Below are positions 5,129 through 13,326 of a DNA stretch of 16,034 nt, in pieces. Source of the stretch: Gemmatimonadota bacterium (GTDB taxonomy: Bacteria > Gemmatimonadota > Gemmatimonadetes > Gemmatimonadales > GWC2-71-9); the NCBI GenBank assembly GCA_003220855.1, contig QHTP01000009.1:1-16034 (forward strand), read 5' to 3'. The notes beneath the pieces are model-generated. The model saw only the letters and a list, made by a program, of their open reading frames with translations, searched no databases and was not told the DNA's origin. Numbering within the stretch: the stretch's first letter is position 1; the number at the start of each line of letters is the position of its first letter. Position numbers and translations under genes: made by a program.

Positions 5129-7912
5129 ATGCCCTATCTCTTTAAGCTGTCTCAGCGAGTGGCGCGGTCGCGAACGCGCGCCCTGCTCGTCGGCGCGGCG
5201 GCGTTCTTTGCCGCATGCGAGACGGGCGACTTGTCGTCTGTGAATGTGCCCACCCATCCAAGCTTTGCCACCACCACCGGCGCGCCCGCCCAGGTCACCG
5301 ACCTCGCGGCGGCCGCCATGACCGATACTTCCGCAACGCTCAGGTTCACTGAGGTCGACGATGGCCTCGGCGCCCCGTCGAACTACGACATCCGGGTCGC
5401 CCCGGCGCCGCTCACCTGGGGCGGTACCGCTCCAAGCGTGACGCGGGGCACGTGCACCACGCCGGTCGCCGGGACGGCCATCGGCGCGATGCGCAGCTGC
5501 ACCGTGCTCGGATTGGTCACTGGGACGGCATATCAATTCCAGCTGGTGTCGTACCGCGGCACCCTCAGGGTGAACGCTGTCTTCGGCCCGCTGTCGAACG
5601 TGGCGAACGGCACAGCGCGGACGCCCGTCCCGACCGGCACGCCGGGCACGGTGAACGATCTGACGGTCGTCGCGAAGACCGACACCACCCTGACGCTGCG
5701 TTTCACGGAAGTAACCGACGGCAACGGCCAGCCGGCGAGCTATGACATCCGCGGCGTGGCGGGCTCGACCCTCAGCTGGGGCGCCACGGCGCCAAGCGTG
5801 ACTCGGGGCACGTGCGCCACGCCGGTGACGGGGACGGCGATCGGGACCGTGCGCAGCTGCACGGTGTTGGGTCTCACGGCGAGCGCCACGTACAGCTTCG
5901 AGCTGGTAGCGTTCCGGGGCACGCTCAAGGTGAACGCGGTGTTTGGCAACCTCTCGGACGTCGCGAGCGGCGCCACGGCAGCCGCGGCCAGCGTGCCCGT
6001 CGCCTCGGTGGTGGTGACGCCAGGCAGCGCGACCCTGAACATCGCCGGCACGCAGCAGCTCGCCGTAGTGCTGAAGGACGCGGCGGGCAATACGCTCACG
6101 GGCCGGACGGTCTCGTGGACCTCGAGCAACTCGGGCGTCGCGACCGTCAGCGCTGCGGGCCTCGCCACGGCGGTGACCTCTGGGTCGGCGACGATCACCG
6201 CGACGAGCGAAGGGAAGGGCGGCACCGCGGCGATCGCGATCCCGGCGCCGGTGGTGACGAGCCCCGGGACGGTCTCGGACTTGAAGGTGGCGAGCACCAG
6301 CGACACCTCGGTGACGTTGAGCTTCACGGAAGTGACCGACGGCAGCGGCCAGCCGGCGAGCTATGACATCCGGGGCGTGGCGGGCTCGACGCTCACCTGG
6401 GGCAGCTCGGCCCCGAGCGTGACACGGGGGACGTGCACCACGCCGGTCATCGGGACAGCGATCGGCGCGAAGCGCACCTGCGCGGTGCTGGGCATGACGC
6501 CGGGCACCACGTACAGCTTCGAGCTGGTCGCGTACCGTGGGACGCTCAAGGTGAACGCGGTGTTCGGCAACCTGTCGAATGTCGTGAGTGGGACCACGGC
6601 GGCCGTGCCCACCGTGCCGGCGCCGGTGGCGACCGTGTCGGTGAGTCCGGCGACGGCGAGCGTGGTGGCGGGCAACACCCAGCAGCTCGCGACGATCCTC
6701 AGGGACGCCGGCGGCAATTCCTTGACAGGCCGGACGGTGACTTGGACGTCGAGCAGTGCGGCGGTCGCGACGGTGAGCGCCACTGGGCTCGTGACGGCAG
6801 TGTCACCGGGCTCGACCACGATCACGGCGACGAGCGAGGGCAAGAGCGGCAGCGCGAGCATCGCCGTGACGGTCGTACCGGTGGCAACGGTATCCGTCAG
6901 CCCCGCCACCGCGAGCGCCCCCGTCGGACAGACCGTGCAGCTCACCGCGACGCTCAAGGACGCGAGCGGCAACGTGCTCTCGGGCCGGACGATCAGCTGG
7001 GCCAGCGATAACAGCGGCGTTGCGACGGTGAGCGGGACCGGGCTCGTGGCGGCGGTGTCGCCGGGGTCGGCGACCATCACCGCGACGAGCGAGGGCCGGA
7101 GCGGCACGGCATCCATCGGAGCCACGCCAATCCAGTCGGGGCAGGTGACCTACTACAAGACGAATTTCACGGACGGGACGACGGGGGCGCTGGACGTGTA
7201 CGCCTACGGCGGCGGCAGCTGCGCCAAGAGCACCGACTATCGAGACGCCGGCAGCGCGTACTCGATCAAGTGCACCGTTCCGGCGATCCCGGCCGGGGCG
7301 GCGGCGCTGCAGGCCTGGTTCGGCAACGGGCGCCTCGCCAGCACGCCGAAGGACCCCTCGCTCGATCAGGACCTGTTCCAGGAAGTCCGGTTCGTTCTAG
7401 CTCCGGGAGCGGCGGCGGCGATCGGTGGGACCACGTGCACCGCGGCGAATGCCTCAGGGCCCGGTGGGGTGATGCAGTTCAAGGCGCATAAGTCGGTGTA
7501 CGGGCAGGCGGGGAGCGCGTGGAACGGGTGGGTGATGTCGGAGATTGCGCCCTGCGCCGACGGCAACATCGGCCTGTTCTCGGAGCCCGAGATGTGGACC
7601 CTCAACGGGACGGAGTCTGCCTGGCCGGGGACCTATCCCTCGCTGAACGAGGGGTCGGTGTACGACGTGATTTACCGGTATCACCGCTATACGGCCCAGG
7701 GGTGCGGCACGACCGCGATCTGGGTGAATGGGACGAAGGTGCTGGACAGTCCCTGCTGGACCTACATGGGGACGACGAACGGGTCGGCACAGGGGCTGCT
7801 GTTCTGGGACGGCGCGACGTACCTGCAGAGCGGGTTGGCGCCGCTGTCGGTGTACATGCTGTTCACGCAGGCCACCAGCTACCCCATTGGAGCCGCCACC
7901 GCGAGTCCATGA
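5129..7912 (+). CDS. Large surface lipoprotein: three FN3-like and three BIG2 modules plus C-terminal jelly-roll-like domain (paralog 3)
   Basis: AAGGAG lies 9 nt before the ATG. Residues 1-30 are a lipoprotein signal with an Arg-rich n-region and lipobox FAA-C (Cys30). In the 927-residue product the order is FN3 (about 52-160), FN3 (about 170-282), BIG2 (about 290-372), FN3 (about 378-490), BIG2 (about 499-580), BIG2 (about 584-668) and the shared C-terminal domain (673-927). Each FN3 module carries a GTC...RxC or RSC cysteine pair and the FTEVxDG signature. The C-terminal domain has all six family cysteines and an insert after GTTC (ASGPGG). It ends in YPIGAATASP. It is preceded by riboswitch C and its terminator, and followed by a strong hairpin at 7931. 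A stalk role holding the C-terminal domain away from the membrane is inferred. Confidence 0.93.
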   Translation: MPYLFKLSQRVARSRTRALLVGAAAFFAACETGDLSSVNVPTHPSFATTTGAPAQVTDLAAAAMTDTSATLRFTEVDDGLGAPSNYDIRVAPAPLTWGGTAPSVTRGTCTTPVAGTAIGAMRSCTVLGLVTGTAYQFQLVSYRGTLRVNAVFGPLSNVANGTARTPVPTGTPGTVNDLTVVAKTDTTLTLRFTEVTDGNGQPASYDIRGVAGSTLSWGATAPSVTRGTCATPVTGTAIGTVRSCTVLGLTASATYSFELVAFRGTLKVNAVFGNLSDVASGATAAAASVPVASVVVTPGSATLNIAGTQQLAVVLKDAAGNTLTGRTVSWTSSNSGVATVSAAGLATAVTSGSATITATSEGKGGTAAIAIPAPVVTSPGTVSDLKVASTSDTSVTLSFTEVTDGSGQPASYDIRGVAGSTLTWGSSAPSVTRGTCTTPVIGTAIGAKRTCAVLGMTPGTTYSFELVAYRGTLKVNAVFGNLSNVVSGTTAAVPTVPAPVATVSVSPATASVVAGNTQQLATILRDAGGNSLTGRTVTWTSSSAAVATVSATGLVTAVSPGSTTITATSEGKSGSASIAVTVVPVATVSVSPATASAPVGQTVQLTATLKDASGNVLSGRTISWASDNSGVATVSGTGLVAAVSPGSATITATSEGRSGTASIGATPIQSGQVTYYKTNFTDGTTGALDVYAYGGGSCAKSTDYRDAGSAYSIKCTVPAIPAGAAALQAWFGNGRLASTPKDPSLDQDLFQEVRFVLAPGAAAAIGGTTCTAANASGPGGVMQFKAHKSVYGQAGSAWNGWVMSEIAPCADGNIGLFSEPEMWTLNGTESAWPGTYPSLNEGSVYDVIYRYHRYTAQGCGTTAIWVNGTKVLDSPCWTYMGTTNGSAQGLLFWDGATYLQSGLAPLSVYMLFTQATSYPIGAATASP
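5640..6606 (+). repeat. Duplicated FN3-BIG2 coding unit, offset 621 bp
   Basis: The stretch CAGCCGGCGAGCTATGACAT at about 5729 recurs at about 6350, and surrounding sequence (GGCGTGGCGGGCTCGAC, GGTGAACGCGGTGTT) matches at the same 621-bp offset. 621 bp is 207 codons, one FN3 plus one BIG2 module, so the gene appears to have grown by in-frame duplication of a two-module unit. Confidence 0.75.
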
Positions 7913-7930
7913 GCGCGGGAGGGTCGGGCA

Positions 7931-7963
7931 GGCCGCCGGCGTGCCGCAACGGCGCCGGCGGCC
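7931..7963 (+). terminator. Strong GC stem-loop after paralog 3
   Basis: GGCCGCCGGCG (7931-7941) and CGCCGGCGGCC (7953-7963) are perfect 11-bp arms with an 11-nt loop, 18 nt after the stop codon. The following TATGTATTTCT is AT-rich for this genome but not a pure T-run. It probably ends the paralog 2-3 transcript. Confidence 0.65.
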
Positions 7964-7964
7964 T

Positions 7965-8045
7965 ATGTATTTCTGCACGCGATGTCGCCGCAGCGCAACA
8001 CCAGGCGACTGTGGAACCTGCGAACTCACGGGGCTCCCGGTGTAA
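7965..8045 (+). CDS. Possible 26-residue zinc-ribbon-like small protein (CxxC-x8-CxxC)
   Basis: The ATG lies just after the hairpin arm and the frame ends at TAA 8043-8045. The peptide has Cys at 4, 7, 16 and 19, in the pattern YFCTRC...PGDCGTC..TGLPV. This resembles the short heavy-metal-binding domain (consensus roughly YxCPMHP...PGxCPxCGMxLxP) that often stands alone or at the N-terminus of metal ATPases. There is no clear Shine-Dalgarno sequence, and a start overlapping a terminator hairpin would be unusual. An in-frame GTG at 7941 is an alternative. It may be a real small protein, a decayed remnant or chance. It occupies much of the 168-nt gap between paralogs 3 and 4. Confidence 0.3.
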   Translation: MYFCTRCRRSATPGDCGTCELTGLPV

Positions 8046-8080
8046 AAGGTGTCGGTCGCAAAATCGAGGTCTGACCCACT

Positions 8081-8983
8081 ATGGCACGATGGGACGCGGA
8101 CATTCGCTTCTGGATACTGGCCCAGGTTGCCGCGACGGCGCTGGCGGCGGTTCTCGCGACGGGTTGCCTGCCGTGCGGCGACGCGACCGGTCCGCAATGC
8201 GCCTCCCCGAGCGAGGAGCACAAGCCGTCGGCGGCGCGTGTGATCTACTACCGGACGAACTTCACGGACGGGACGACGGGGCCGCTCGACGTATACGCGT
8301 ACGGCGGCGGCAGCTGCGAACCGAGCCTCGATCAGCGGGACGCCGGCAGCGCCTATTCCATCAAGTGCACGATTCCGGGGGGAGCGACCGGAGCCGCCGC
8401 GCTCCAGGCGTGGTTTGGTCACGGCAAGCTGGCCGGCCTGCCGCTGGATCCATCGCTTGATCGGGATCTGTTTCAGGAGGTCCGCTTCGTGCTGGCACCG
8501 GGAGCACTCGCGGCGGTGGGCGGCACGACGTGCACGTCCCTGAACCCGACGTCCCAGCTCAAGGTCCACAAGTCGGTGTACGGCCAGGCCGGGAGCGCTT
8601 GGAACGGGTGGGTGATGTCCAACATCGCCCCATGCTCGGATGGCGACATCGGCTTGTTCTCCGAGCCGGAGATGTGGATCATCAACGGCGGGCGATATCC
8701 GTGGCCGCAGAAACTGAGCGAGGGCACCGTTTACGACGTGGTGTACCGGTACCACCGCTACACCGCGCAAAACTGCGGCACGATCGGGATCTGGGTGAAC
8801 GGCAACAAGGTGATGGACAGCCCCTGCTGGAGCTACATGGGGACGACGAACGGCTCCACCCAAGGCCTGCTGTTCTGGGACGGTGCGACGTACTTGCAAT
8901 CGAGTCTCAGCCCGGTCGTCGTATACGACCTCTTCACGCAAGCAACGAACTATCCGATTGGGGCCGCCACGCCAAGCCCGTGA
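8081..8983 (+). CDS. Short lipoprotein consisting of the jelly-roll-like domain alone (paralog 4)
   Basis: The 300-residue product has a lipoprotein signal (residues 1-29) with lipobox LATG-C, then a ~24-residue linker with two further Cys. The shared C-terminal domain fills residues 54-300 and has all six cysteines (GGGSC, IKCT, GTTC, APC, NCGT, SPCW). It starts YYRTNFTDGTTGPLDVYAYG and ends YPIGAATPSP. No BIG2 or FN3 module is present, so this domain folds and functions independently of the stalk. The Shine-Dalgarno sequence is weak (GAGG about 13 nt upstream), but no other start keeps the signal peptide. No riboswitch lies in its short leader. The protein sequence is close to paralog 1, including the NCGTI and MDSPCWSYMG stretches. 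Confidence 0.9.
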   Translation: MARWDADIRFWILAQVAATALAAVLATGCLPCGDATGPQCASPSEEHKPSAARVIYYRTNFTDGTTGPLDVYAYGGGSCEPSLDQRDAGSAYSIKCTIPGGATGAAALQAWFGHGKLAGLPLDPSLDRDLFQEVRFVLAPGALAAVGGTTCTSLNPTSQLKVHKSVYGQAGSAWNGWVMSNIAPCSDGDIGLFSEPEMWIINGGRYPWPQKLSEGTVYDVVYRYHRYTAQNCGTIGIWVNGNKVMDSPCWSYMGTTNGSTQGLLFWDGATYLQSSLSPVVVYDLFTQATNYPIGAATPSP

Positions 8984-9030
8984 GCGTGTTCGTCACGGTT
9001 CCGGGCACGGTGGTTGCACAAGGCCCCTGC

Positions 9031-9939
9031 GTGAACCAGCGATCGTGGCGTGCATGGCTCTCCTGGGCTCCGCTCGTCGTCGCGTGGGCGGCCGCTCCAG
9101 CACTCGCCCAGCGCGCCGCGCCTGCCGCTCCGGCGCCGACGCGCACCAACGAGTGCGCGACACCGCGCCCCGGATGGATATGGTGTGACGACTTCGAGCA
9201 GGATCGGCTCAAGCAGTATTTCGAGTACGAAGACGCGGACGGGGCGTTTGCGCGCGCGGCGGGGGTCGGGGTCGACGGGTCGTACGGCATGCGCGTGCGG
9301 TTCACACAGGGGCAGGTGTCGGCCGGGGCGTTGCACCTGGCCGTGGGGAAGGTGCCCGCCGAGTACTTCCGACCCGTCGATGCCGGCTCGGCGATCTACC
9401 GCGACCTGTACTGGCGGCTGTATGTGCGCACCCAACCCGGCTGGATCGGGGGAGCCGGCTACAAGCTGAGCCGCGCGATCAGTTTCGCGACGCCGAAATG
9501 GGCGCAGGCGATGATCGCGCACGTCTGGGGTGGCGACGACGGCGACTCGGACCATCTGCAGCTCGACCCGGTACGCGGCACGGACGGTCCCGGGACGCTG
9601 CGCACCGCGGGGTACAACGACTTCGGCCATTTCACATGGCTGGGCCGGAAAGTCGGGGTCACGCCGTTGTTCGACGCGAGCCACGTCGGCCGGTGGAACT
9701 GCGTCGAGGCGCACGCGAAGCTCAACGACCCGGGTGTTGCCAACGGTGTATTCGAGCTCTGGGTGAACGGCAACCTGGAAACGAGGGAAACGGCGCTCAA
9801 TTTCCTCGGCACTTTCAGCGATTACGGTATCAACGCGGTGTTCTTCGAGAACTACTGGAACAACGGGGCGCCTGCGACCCAGGAACGCTATCTTGACAAC
9901 ATCGTCGTGAGCACCCGACGCATCGGGTGCGCCCAGTAG
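9031..9939 (+). CDS. Secreted concanavalin-A-like (polysaccharide lyase-like) protein
   Basis: I chose GTG 9031 because it gives a clean signal peptide: NQRSWR n-region, a Trp/Leu/Val/Ala-rich core and APALA-Q cleavage after residue 26. AAGG lies about 8 nt upstream. GTG 8986 and 9010 are also in frame but less fitting. The mature part begins near CDDFEQDRL and has WRLYVRTQPGW, HVWGGDDGDSDHLQLDP, ELWVNGNLE and a final block with NAVFFENYWNN then ERYLDNIVVSTRRIGC. DDFE near the start and LDNIVVS at the end are typical of jelly-roll proteins that bind or cleave polysaccharide. It is not lipidated and is only distantly like the four paralogs. It starts 47 nt after paralog 4 and may be co-transcribed with it. 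No enzymatic activity can be assigned by eye. Confidence 0.8.
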   Translation: MNQRSWRAWLSWAPLVVAWAAAPALAQRAAPAAPAPTRTNECATPRPGWIWCDDFEQDRLKQYFEYEDADGAFARAAGVGVDGSYGMRVRFTQGQVSAGALHLAVGKVPAEYFRPVDAGSAIYRDLYWRLYVRTQPGWIGGAGYKLSRAISFATPKWAQAMIAHVWGGDDGDSDHLQLDPVRGTDGPGTLRTAGYNDFGHFTWLGRKVGVTPLFDASHVGRWNCVEAHAKLNDPGVANGVFELWVNGNLETRETALNFLGTFSDYGINAVFFENYWNNGAPATQERYLDNIVVSTRRIGCAQ

Positions 9940-10054
9940 CCTCGCGTTTGCTTCGGGCGTGTGTCGCGTCGGCGCCACACGAGGTTGCGGCGCAGTCAGC
10001 AGGCACGCTTGAGACTGATCGGCGCGGCCAGCGTGCGGCCGTGGTATTGCGGCC

Positions 10055-10966
10055 ATGCAGCGGCATGCGCCTTGCGCGACCCAGAGCGCGCTCCCCCCTC
10101 GCGACCCGCTGGAGGTGAATCTGGGCGGGCTACTGCGCAACGGGCATCCACTCGGGGTCTGGGCGGCTGGGGTCCTGGTCGGGCTGCGATCGCTGCGTCG
10201 CGACCCGGTGCTGGGTCTCAAGCGTTTGGTGTTGCCCGTGAGCTATTGGCGCAGCCGCGAATTCGGGTATGCGTGGCAACACCTCACTTGCCCCCCGGGC
10301 TCCCGAGTGCTCGACCTGGGCAGCCCGAAGGACCTCGCCGCAATGCTCGCCCGCCATCGGGCCTATCACGTGGTCGCCACCGACATTCTCCCCCAAGCCG
10401 TTGCCCTGAGCCAGCGCTACGCCGACGCACAACAGTTGAACGGGAAGGGGGCCGGACGCGCGACCGGAACGGTGCGATCGGAGGTGCAGGACGGACGCGC
10501 GCTCTCCTATCCGGATGCGTCGTTCGACGCCGCCTACAGCGTTTCTGTACTGGAGCACATCCCAGACGGCGGCGACACTGCGGCCATACGGGAGCTGTTG
10601 CGTGTGGTGCGTCCGGGCGGCGTCGTCGTGGTGACGGTGCCCTTCGACCGGCGCTACCGAGAGACGTTCGTCCACGGCCAAGTGTATGAACGCAAGGCCG
10701 GCGGGTCCGAGCCCGTGTTTTACGAGCGGCACTACGACAGACGGACATTGCACGAACGGTTGTTGTCGACCGAACTGGCCGACGTCGTGGACCTGAGCTA
10801 CTGGGGAGAAGGTGCGGTGCGAATGGAATCGATTCTGGCGCGGCTGGGCCCCCTGCGAGCACCCTTGTATCCGCTGGAGGGCGTGCTGGCGATCTTGCTG
10901 CGCCCGCTGGATCCGGACGATGGCGGGCACCCGATGGCAGCCTTTCTCACGCTGCGGCGCCGCTGA
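10055..10966 (+). CDS. Class I SAM-dependent methyltransferase
   Basis: The 303-residue product has a Methyltransf_11-type Rossmann core. Motif I is VLDLGSPKD (residues 85-93), in which the usual second Gly is replaced by Ser-Pro. An acidic residue at the end of beta 2 is Asp110 (VVATD). QDGRAL follows at 145-150, SFDAAYSVSVLEHIP at 156-170 and LLRVVRPGGVVVVTVP after that. It probably methylates a sugar or lipid-linked precursor for the surface polysaccharide made by its neighbours; the substrate is not visible. The start is uncertain: ATG 10055 has no clear Shine-Dalgarno sequence, while the conserved part begins around residue 20. The 115-nt gap before it holds no feature I recognise. Confidence 0.85.
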   Translation: MQRHAPCATQSALPPRDPLEVNLGGLLRNGHPLGVWAAGVLVGLRSLRRDPVLGLKRLVLPVSYWRSREFGYAWQHLTCPPGSRVLDLGSPKDLAAMLARHRAYHVVATDILPQAVALSQRYADAQQLNGKGAGRATGTVRSEVQDGRALSYPDASFDAAYSVSVLEHIPDGGDTAAIRELLRVVRPGGVVVVTVPFDRRYRETFVHGQVYERKAGGSEPVFYERHYDRRTLHERLLSTELADVVDLSYWGEGAVRMESILARLGPLRAPLYPLEGVLAILLRPLDPDDGGHPMAAFLTLRRR

Positions 10967-11056
10967 CCGGGCGTTGCGTGGCCGCATCAGGATGCGTCGC
11001 TCCGACACTATGGCGCCACCAGCCCGGATTTTGCCACCGCTGAGCGGCCGTCTTCT

Positions 11057-12412
11057 ATGAAAGCTGCTATGGCCGCTCCTGCGGCTGCTCCCGCGACGCA
11101 GCGCTTCCGTTGGGATGCGCTGCAGGTCGCGTTGCTGGTGGTCCTCTTCCTTCAAGTGTGGCGCATCCAGCTGCTCGTCCGCGGCCTGCCCCTGTTCGGT
11201 CTGCCGATCCTAGCGACGGCGGCGGCAGCCGTCCTGTTCGCGCTCGATCGCGACCGCCGGCGCCGGCTGGGCCGCCTCGATCAGTCCGTCGTCCGCTTCG
11301 CCCTGGCCATCGTAGTGCTGGTCGCGCTCTCGATTCCGGGAGCTCTGACGCCGGGGCGCAGCCTTGCGTTCTTGCTCAAGGACTACGCGCGGAGCGTGCT
11401 CCTGATGCTGTTGATCGCCGCCAGCGTGCGCGGCTTGGCCGACGTGCGGCGGTTCGCCTGGGTGCAGATCGTGGGGGTCTCGCTGTGCGCGCTGGCCATC
11501 CTCACGCACGCCGAGGTCGGGAGCGAGGGTCGCCTGAGCACGGAAGCTACCTATTACGACGTAAACGATCTGGCTACGCTGATCGTGTGCACGCTGCCCC
11601 TGGTCCTGTACCTCTGGCGCCGACCTACGAGGTGGCCCGGCCGCCTGGCGCTGGCGGCGGCAACGGTGTTCCTCATAACGACGCTCGGCGAGACCGGGTC
11701 GCGCGGCGGCTTCCTGGGGTTCGTGGTGGTGGCGGGCTACCTGCTGCTGCGGTTCCAGGGAATTTCCCGTACCAAGCGCGTGGGCGCCGTGGCGCTGCTC
11801 GTCGTGCTGCTCATGGGGCTGGCGAGCGACCGCTACTTCGAGCGGATCGAGACCATCCTGCACCCCACGGGCGATTACAACTGGAGCGGCAAGTCGGAGA
11901 CGGGCCGGGTGGAGATCTGGAAGCGGGGAGTGGAGTACATGCTGAGTCATCCCGCGCTCGGCGTCGGGGCTGCGAACTTCGAGCGCGCCGAGGGCACGCT
12001 GTCACCCGAAGCCCGCGAGCGCCAGCGCTATGGCCGGAGTTTTCGCTGGTCGACGGCGCACAATTCCTTCATTCAGATCGGCGCTGAGCTGGGCGTCTTT
12101 GGCGTGATCTTCCTCGTCGCGTTGGTGGTCGATGGCTTCCGGATGTTGGGCAGGATCCGGCGGTGGTCCGCCGGAGAGGCCGCGGTACTGGCGCAGGTCC
12201 TGACCGCATGCCTGGTAGGGTTCGTCGTGACCGCCTTGTTCCTGTCGCAGGCCTACTCCGCCTATCTGTACGCGCTCTTGGGGATGTGCCTGGGATTGAG
12301 CCGGGTCGTTTCCGCGGCGGCGGCGGGCTCGCCGCCGCCCGCCCGCCCCGGCGTCTGGGGACCGGGCGGCGCCTTTCCCCTCGCGGGCGGGATCAGTTCC
12401 CCTTCTCGATGA
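11057..12412 (+). CDS. O-antigen ligase / Wzy-like polysaccharide polymerase family membrane protein
   Basis: The 451-residue protein is hydrophobic with about ten predicted membrane segments and basic loops (DRDRRRRLGR at 64-73). GETGSRGG (211-218), GRVEIWKRGVEYMLSHPALG (283-302), then the large periplasmic loop and AHNSFIQIGAELGVFG (334-349) match the O-antigen ligase family (Wzy_C/WaaL fold), whose H-N-S-F region carries functionally important residues. Members either join O-antigen to lipid A or polymerise repeat units in the periplasm; sequence alone does not separate the two. The C-terminal tail is Pro/Gly-rich and unstructured. The stop overlaps the next start (ATGA), indicating translational coupling. 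ATG 11069 is an alternative start. Confidence 0.85.
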   Translation: MKAAMAAPAAAPATQRFRWDALQVALLVVLFLQVWRIQLLVRGLPLFGLPILATAAAAVLFALDRDRRRRLGRLDQSVVRFALAIVVLVALSIPGALTPGRSLAFLLKDYARSVLLMLLIAASVRGLADVRRFAWVQIVGVSLCALAILTHAEVGSEGRLSTEATYYDVNDLATLIVCTLPLVLYLWRRPTRWPGRLALAAATVFLITTLGETGSRGGFLGFVVVAGYLLLRFQGISRTKRVGAVALLVVLLMGLASDRYFERIETILHPTGDYNWSGKSETGRVEIWKRGVEYMLSHPALGVGAANFERAEGTLSPEARERQRYGRSFRWSTAHNSFIQIGAELGVFGVIFLVALVVDGFRMLGRIRRWSAGEAAVLAQVLTACLVGFVVTALFLSQAYSAYLYALLGMCLGLSRVVSAAAAGSPPPARPGVWGPGGAFPLAGGISSPSR

Positions 12413-13326
12413 GCGTCCGAGCAGCCGTTAGGGCGCTGCTCGAGACCGGACTGGTGTGGAGTGGCGGCGCCGCGCTGCGCCGGGCCGCTCTGGTCCGTCG
12501 CTCGCTCGTGCTGGCGTATCACAATGTCGTGCCGGATGACAGCCGGAGCTTCGGCGACGGGCCGCTGCACCTCACGCGCCGAGCGTTCGTTCGCCAGGTC
12601 GAGCACCTGCTCCGCAGTCATGCCGTCGTGCCGTTGGACGAAGTTCTTACCCCTGCACCGTCCGGGCGCCGGCCGCGGGTGGCGATCACATTCGACGACG
12701 CGTACCGGGGAGCGGTTGCGATCGGGGTCGAAGAACTGGCCAGGCGGGGCGTACCGGCGACGCTTTTCGTGGTGCCCTCTTTCGCGGGGAAGGGACCGTT
12801 CTGGTGGGATGCGGTGGCGGACGAGAGTGGCGTCGCGGCCGCCGTACGCGACCACGCGCTTCACCGGCTCGCCGGTAAGGACGAGGCGGTGCGCGCCTGG
12901 GCGGAGGCGCAGGGGCTGCGCTGGCGCGCTGTTCCGGAGTGGGGGCTCGTCGCCCTCGAGGAGGAGCTGCGCGCGGCCACGCGCCACCCCGGCATCTCGC
13001 TGGCGTCCCACACGTGGAGCCATCCGAACTTGGCCTGCCTCGCGCCGGCCGACCTCCGCGAAGAATTGGCGCGGCCGCTCGCCTGGCTGCGCCAGAGATT
13101 CCCCAGCGCGATTCCGTGGCTGAGCTACCCGTACGGTCTCGCGAGCCGGACGGTCGAGGCGGCGGCGGCGGCGGCGGGATATACCGGCGCGCTCGCGCTC
13201 GGCGGCGGCTGGTTCGTCCCCGCCCGCGTGAACTGCTACGCCGTGCCGCGAGTCAACGTGCCCTCGGGCCTGTCGCTCAACGGGTTCGTCCTGCGCACGT
13301 CTGGCCTGTACCCGAGTCGCCCGTGA
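12409..13326 (+). CDS. NodB-type polysaccharide deacetylase (CE4 family)
   Basis: The ATG at 12409 overlaps the previous stop as ATGA, giving 305 residues; longer upstream frames are shadows. The NodB motifs are in order: SLVLAYHNVVPDD near 32-44, ITFDDAY at 93-99 (metal and catalytic Asp96/Asp97), SHTWSHPNL with metal ligands His201 and His205, and LSYPYG at 238-243. The family removes N- or O-acetyl groups from polysaccharides using a divalent metal. The absence of a signal peptide suggests a cytoplasmic protein acting on lipid-linked or nascent glycan, as commonly seen in such clusters. A run of GCG codons encodes a polyalanine stretch near residue 250. It ends in a GTGA overlap with the glycosyltransferase. 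Confidence 0.9.
   Translation: MSVRAAVRALLETGLVWSGGAALRRAALVRRSLVLAYHNVVPDDSRSFGDGPLHLTRRAFVRQVEHLLRSHAVVPLDEVLTPAPSGRRPRVAITFDDAYRGAVAIGVEELARRGVPATLFVVPSFAGKGPFWWDAVADESGVAAAVRDHALHRLAGKDEAVRAWAEAQGLRWRAVPEWGLVALEEELRAATRHPGISLASHTWSHPNLACLAPADLREELARPLAWLRQRFPSAIPWLSYPYGLASRTVEAAAAAAGYTGALALGGGWFVPARVNCYAVPRVNVPSGLSLNGFVLRTSGLYPSRP

Noticed and set aside
7454..8941. Minus-strand 495-codon open frame spanning two lipoprotein genes
   Set aside because: It crosses two well-supported plus-strand genes and a terminator hairpin and has a His/Arg/Pro-rich shadow composition.
8940..8983. Conserved YPIGxATxSP C-terminus as a sorting signal such as PEP-CTERM
   Set aside because: There is no following hydrophobic segment or basic tail, and the proteins already have N-terminal lipoboxes. 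It is more likely the last strand of the domain.
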